Shown piece after piece: positions 60,850 through 64,000 of a stretch of 64,000 nucleotides of DNA. The translations under genes were made by a program, and so were the position numbers. The first letter of the stretch is position 1. The number at the start of each line of letters is the position of its first letter. Source of the DNA: JBAXTZ01 sp037129925. GTDB lineage: Bacteria > Bacillota > Negativicutes > JBAXTZ01. A model generated the notes under the pieces. That model saw only the letters and a program-made list of their open reading frames with translations, searched no databases and was not told where the DNA came from. Location of the stretch: positions 1 to 64,000 of the forward strand of contig JBAXTZ010000006.1 in NCBI GenBank assembly GCA_037129925.1, read 5' to 3'.

Positions 60850-62040
60850 TTGTTAGCAGTGAATAAAAAACAGATAATAATGACATCTAATTGGTTTTAT
60901 CCCGCCACAAAAGCCGGAGGTCCAATAAATTCTGCTGGAAATTTTGTGAAAGCCTTAAGTTGTGATTATGAAATATTTATAATTACTGATGATCGAGATT
61001 TTGGTGAAAGCACGCCGTATCCCGGCGTTATCGTTGATAAATTTTGCGACTATTTCGGAGCGAAAGTGTTCTATTGCAGTAGTTTACTTTCTATGTTGAA
61101 GGTGCTTATTAATTTGTTGCGTTCCAATCCCAATGCACTTCTTTTTCTTAATAGTTTTTGCAGTATTCATTTCTCGATAGTGCCAATGATTATGCGTAGA
61201 TTAAAGGTGTTTAATAACAAAGTTGTCGTATCTCCGCGAGGTGAATTTAATGTTAATGCTTTAAGCATTAAGGCGAACAAGAAAAGGCTGTTTCTGTTAA
61301 TAGCCCAAATGTTCGGTTTATACAAATCGCAAAACATTTTTTTTCACGGTTCATCGGAGTACGAAAGAAATGATATTGCGAAAATATTCAAGAAAAAACA
61401 AATATTTATTGCGCCAGATGTTGTGTTAGCGAATCAAGAATCATCGAATGAGTCTTTGTTGGTCAAAGATTGCGGGTTCTTGCGCGTAATATTTCTTTCA
61501 AGAATATCGAAAATGAAGAATTTGGAATTTGCTATTGAAGTTCTTGCAAGTGCCAAAGGCGAAGTTGTTTTCGATATATTTGGTCCTTTAGAAGATCAGG
61601 ACTACTGGAAAATATGTTTGGAAAGAATCGCACTACTCCCGAAAAATATAAAAGTTAATTACTGCGGAGAAGTTGAAAAAGACGATGTACGTGATGTTAT
61701 GAAAAAGTACCACTTGTTTTTTTCGCCTACTCTCGGAGAAGGTTTTGGACACGCGATATATGAGGCACTTACCTCAAATTGTATCCTGCTCATAAGTGAT
61801 AGAACGCCTTGGCGTAAACTAGAAATGGAGGGTGTGGGTTGGGATATTTCTTTGGATAGCAAAGTTCAATTTGTTTGTGCAATCAATAAATTGATCAGCA
61901 TAGAGAAAGATGAATATATGAATTATTTAGCTAAAATATCTCGTTTTCTCAAAAAGATTAATTTACCCGAGGAGACAGTGAGTTCAAATAGAAGCATGAT
62001 TGAAACTGTTTTTGCCAGTGCGGGCATTGATGACAAATAG
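60850..62040 (+). CDS. Glycosyltransferase family 4 protein
   Basis: 396 residues from a TTG at 60850 (GAAGGG upstream); GTG at 60859 is the alternative. GT-B fold: acceptor-side NWFYPATKAGGPINSAGNFV, then donor-side RVIFLSRISKMKNLEFAIEV, IFGPLEDQDYW and FSPTLGEGFGHAIYEALTSN with the EX7E motif. It precedes the UDP-sugar genes capE/capF and probably adds a sugar such as FucNAc. Confidence 0.88.
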   Translation: MLAVNKKQIIMTSNWFYPATKAGGPINSAGNFVKALSCDYEIFIITDDRDFGESTPYPGVIVDKFCDYFGAKVFYCSSLLSMLKVLINLLRSNPNALLFLNSFCSIHFSIVPMIMRRLKVFNNKVVVSPRGEFNVNALSIKANKKRLFLLIAQMFGLYKSQNIFFHGSSEYERNDIAKIFKKKQIFIAPDVVLANQESSNESLLVKDCGFLRVIFLSRISKMKNLEFAIEVLASAKGEVVFDIFGPLEDQDYWKICLERIALLPKNIKVNYCGEVEKDDVRDVMKKYHLFFSPTLGEGFGHAIYEALTSNCILLISDRTPWRKLEMEGVGWDISLDSKVQFVCAINKLISIEKDEYMNYLAKISRFLKKINLPEETVSSNRSMIETVFASAGIDDK

Positions 62041-62081
62041 TTTTTTAATGAAGTAGTTTATAAACAGGAGATGAGTTTGAA

Positions 62082-63089
62082 ATGTTTAACGCTAAAACAC
62101 TTTTAATTACCGGCGGCACCGGTTCATTTGGAAACGCGGTTCTACGTCGTTTTTTACACACCGATATTCAAGAAATTCGCATCTTTAGCCGCGACGAAAA
62201 AAAACAAGAAGATATGCGCATTGCGCTCAAGAATGATAAAGTTAAATTTTATATCGGCGATGTTCGCGATCGTTCCAGTGTGGATTATGCAATGTGCGGC
62301 GTGGATTATGTTTTTCATGCAGCAGCGTTAAAACAGGTACCGAGTTGTGAGTTTTATCCGATGGAAGCAGTGAAAACTAATGTTATTGGTACCGGTAATG
62401 TTATTGATTCGGCGGTGGCGCACGGTGTGAAAAATGTTATCTGTCTTTCCACTGATAAAGCAGTATATCCGGTGAATGCCATGGGCATTTCCAAAGCAAT
62501 GATGGAGAAAGTGGCGGTAGCTAAAGCGCGTCAAGCCGGTTCTTGTCGTGAAACGGTAATTTGCTGTACACGTTATGGCAACGTAATGGCATCGCGCGGT
62601 TCAGTAATTCCGTTATTTTTTCAACAAATTCGTGCGGGCAAACCACTTACAGTTACTGATCCGAATATGACCCGCTATTTGATGTCGCTTGATGATGCCG
62701 TTGATTTAGTGCTTTTTGCATTTAATAATGGTACTCCCGGCGACATTTTCGTCCAGAAGGCACCGGCATCGACCATTGCGGATTTGGCGCAAGCCGTTAA
62801 AGAAGTTTTCAATGCACTCAACCCGATAAAAGTGATTGGCACCAGACATGGTGAAAAACTGTATGAAACTTTAGTTACCCGAGAGGAAATGGTGGTCGCT
62901 GAAGACATGGGCGGTTATTATCGAGTTCCTTGCGATCAAAGGGATTTAAATTATGACAAGTACTTTACAGAAGGCGAGCAGTGCGTTTCCGAAGCAAATG
63001 ATTACAATTCGCATAATACGCAACGATTGGGTGTAAAAGAGATTAAGGATTTGTTGGTTAATTTGCATGAGCTTAAGGGTGAAATATAG
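62082..63089 (+). CDS. capE: UDP-GlcNAc 4,6-dehydratase/5-epimerase (CapE/FnlA type)
   Basis: 335 residues. NAD(P)-binding TGGTGSFGNAV, and the CapE-type catalytic set in CLSTDKAVYPVNAMGISKAM: S123, M134 and K138, where Met replaces the usual SDR tyrosine. It starts UDP-L-FucNAc synthesis from UDP-GlcNAc; CapF follows at 63136 and a CapG-type epimerase is expected beyond the window. Composition returns to more G+C than the preceding glycosyltransferases. Confidence 0.9.
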   Translation: MFNAKTLLITGGTGSFGNAVLRRFLHTDIQEIRIFSRDEKKQEDMRIALKNDKVKFYIGDVRDRSSVDYAMCGVDYVFHAAALKQVPSCEFYPMEAVKTNVIGTGNVIDSAVAHGVKNVICLSTDKAVYPVNAMGISKAMMEKVAVAKARQAGSCRETVICCTRYGNVMASRGSVIPLFFQQIRAGKPLTVTDPNMTRYLMSLDDAVDLVLFAFNNGTPGDIFVQKAPASTIADLAQAVKEVFNALNPIKVIGTRHGEKLYETLVTREEMVVAEDMGGYYRVPCDQRDLNYDKYFTEGEQCVSEANDYNSHNTQRLGVKEIKDLLVNLHELKGEI

Positions 63090-63128
63090 TGCATGAGTGA
63101 ATTGGAAGAGTCATGTAAAGTGGGGTGG
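63089..63128 (+). repeat. Degenerate 8-bp tandem tract
   Basis: GTGCATGA GTGAATTG GAAGAGTC ATGTAAAG TGGGGTGG, starting at the last base of the capE stop codon; two units recur from the tract at 48084. Confidence 0.6.
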
Positions 63129-63135
63129 AATTAGT

Positions 63136-64000
63136 ATGAAAATTTTGATAACTGGTGCTAATGGTTTTGTGGGTAAAAATTTACTTATATGTTTGAAGCA
63201 AATTGGTTACTCTGATGAAGATGTTTTATGTTATGACATAGATAAGTCTCATGATGATTTGAAGAACTATGTTCAACAAGCTGAGTTTGCTATCCACTTG
63301 GCCGGAGTTAATCGACCACTGACCGTTGATGAATTTAAAACAGGCAACTCGGATTTCACAGCGCAACTGGTTGAATTACTGCTGGCGACTGAGAGAAAAC
63401 CACCATTGTTGTTGTCTTCTTCTATCCAAGCGGCTCTAGAAAATCCGTATGGAGCCAGTAAACTCGGCGCTGAAGTCGCTGTTGCTGAATATGCGCGAGG
63501 TGGTGGACGAGGAATTGTTTTTCGGTTGCCGAATGTTTACGGTAAATGGTGCAGACCTAATTATAACTCAGCAGTAGCTACTTTTTGTTATAATATAAGC
63601 CACGATCTGCCAATATCAATATCAGATCGTAACAACAAGGTGAATCTGGTATATATTGATGATGTAGTGCGCTGTTTCAGTAAATGTATTGGCGATAAGT
63701 TCGAAGCAGGTTCACTTAATCATAGAAGTGTCGATGTGACAAGCGAAACTACAGTTGGTGAATTGGCAGATGCAATATATTCATTTAAGGCTAATCGATT
63801 AACGAAAATCATGCCTGATTTATCAAACTACTTCACTAAGAGTTTGTATTCGACATATTTGTCTTATTTGGATGAAAGCGATTTTTCCTATGCTTTAGAT
63901 ACAAAACACGACGACCGTGGTTGGTTGGCAGAGTTGATAAAATCGAGACAGTTCGGACAAATTTTTGTGTCCAAAACAAAACCGGGAATTACCCGTGGAA
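63136..64000 (+). CDS. capF: CapF-type bifunctional UDP-sugar reductase/epimerase, truncated by the window end
   Basis: Open frame of 288 codons from ATG 63136 with no stop before the window end. N-terminal SDR domain MKILITGANGFVGKNLL, SSSIQAALENPYGASKLGAE (catalytic Tyr and Lys), RLPNVYGKWCRPNYNSAVAT and LVYIDDVV. The last visible part (FVSKTKPGITRG) is the start of the C-terminal cupin domain. This is the CapF/FnlB arrangement: it epimerises and reduces the CapE product toward UDP-L-FucNAc. No GG-rich ribosome site close to the ATG apart from TGGGGTGG. Confidence 0.9.
   Translation, partial: MKILITGANGFVGKNLLICLKQIGYSDEDVLCYDIDKSHDDLKNYVQQAEFAIHLAGVNRPLTVDEFKTGNSDFTAQLVELLLATERKPPLLLSSSIQAALENPYGASKLGAEVAVAEYARGGGRGIVFRLPNVYGKWCRPNYNSAVATFCYNISHDLPISISDRNNKVNLVYIDDVVRCFSKCIGDKFEAGSLNHRSVDVTSETTVGELADAIYSFKANRLTKIMPDLSNYFTKSLYSTYLSYLDESDFSYALDTKHDDRGWLAELIKSRQFGQIFVSKTKPGITRG

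Overview
The window looks like a chromosome segment of an anaerobic diderm Firmicute, most likely a member of the Negativicutes. This is an inference. It rests on ADP-heptose (LPS core) genes, a Wza-type polysaccharide export protein, LplABC-type sugar transporters with LipO-like binding lipoproteins, Bacillus sigma-H-like promoters (AGGA-N17-GAAT) and a methylmalonyl-CoA mutase split into two subunits. I see no rRNA, tRNA, CRISPR array, insertion sequence or prophage.

Layout. 1-3.5 kb: end of a class III CoA-transferase, then split methylmalonyl-CoA mutase and its MeaB chaperone (succinate/propionyl-CoA interconversion). 3.5-20.4 kb: mostly transport and housekeeping. It holds a sugar porter, an amino acid permease fused to a periplasmic solute-binding domain, a GH2 glycosidase, a FUSC-type exporter, a very short SelB, a dicarboxylate/amino acid symporter also fused to a solute-binding domain, MetA, an HD hydrolase, a flavodoxin-ferredoxin fusion, an ABC exporter and a membrane metallophosphatase. 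20.5-40.9 kb: a glycan (probably mannoside) utilisation region with three sugar-binding lipoproteins, three permease pairs, GH38 alpha-mannosidase and a GH5-type mannanase. A Ppx/GppA phosphatase, a methylaspartate-ammonia-lyase-like protein with altered active-site residues and a 5'-nucleotidase are interspersed. Five operon starts here carry the same sigma-H-like promoter with identical spacing; no transporter ATPase is encoded. 40.9-48.4 kb: an MFS exporter, the thiamine ECF component ThiT, a broken MNT/HEPN toxin-antitoxin pair, heptose genes (gmhA, rfaE kinase domain, gmhB), an AlbA/Schlafen-type regulator and a decayed HI0074-like gene. 48.4-64 kb: an exopolysaccharide/O-antigen locus with export protein, chain-length regulator, FdtA/FdtB-type amino-sugar enzymes, ATP-grasp, HAD, acyltransferases, flippase, polymerase, three glycosyltransferases, and CapE and CapF for UDP-L-FucNAc (the last runs off the window). 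The middle of this locus is clearly richer in A+T.

The most notable observations are: two unrelated secondary transporters within 10 kb that each carry an extra membrane helix plus a periplasmic amino-acid-type binding domain; the shared sigma-H-like promoter over the glycan genes; a methylaspartate ammonia-lyase homologue lacking several catalytic residues; and many degenerate tandem tracts of 7- or 8-base units at gene ends. One of these tracts has been duplicated and is translated as the N terminus of GmhB.
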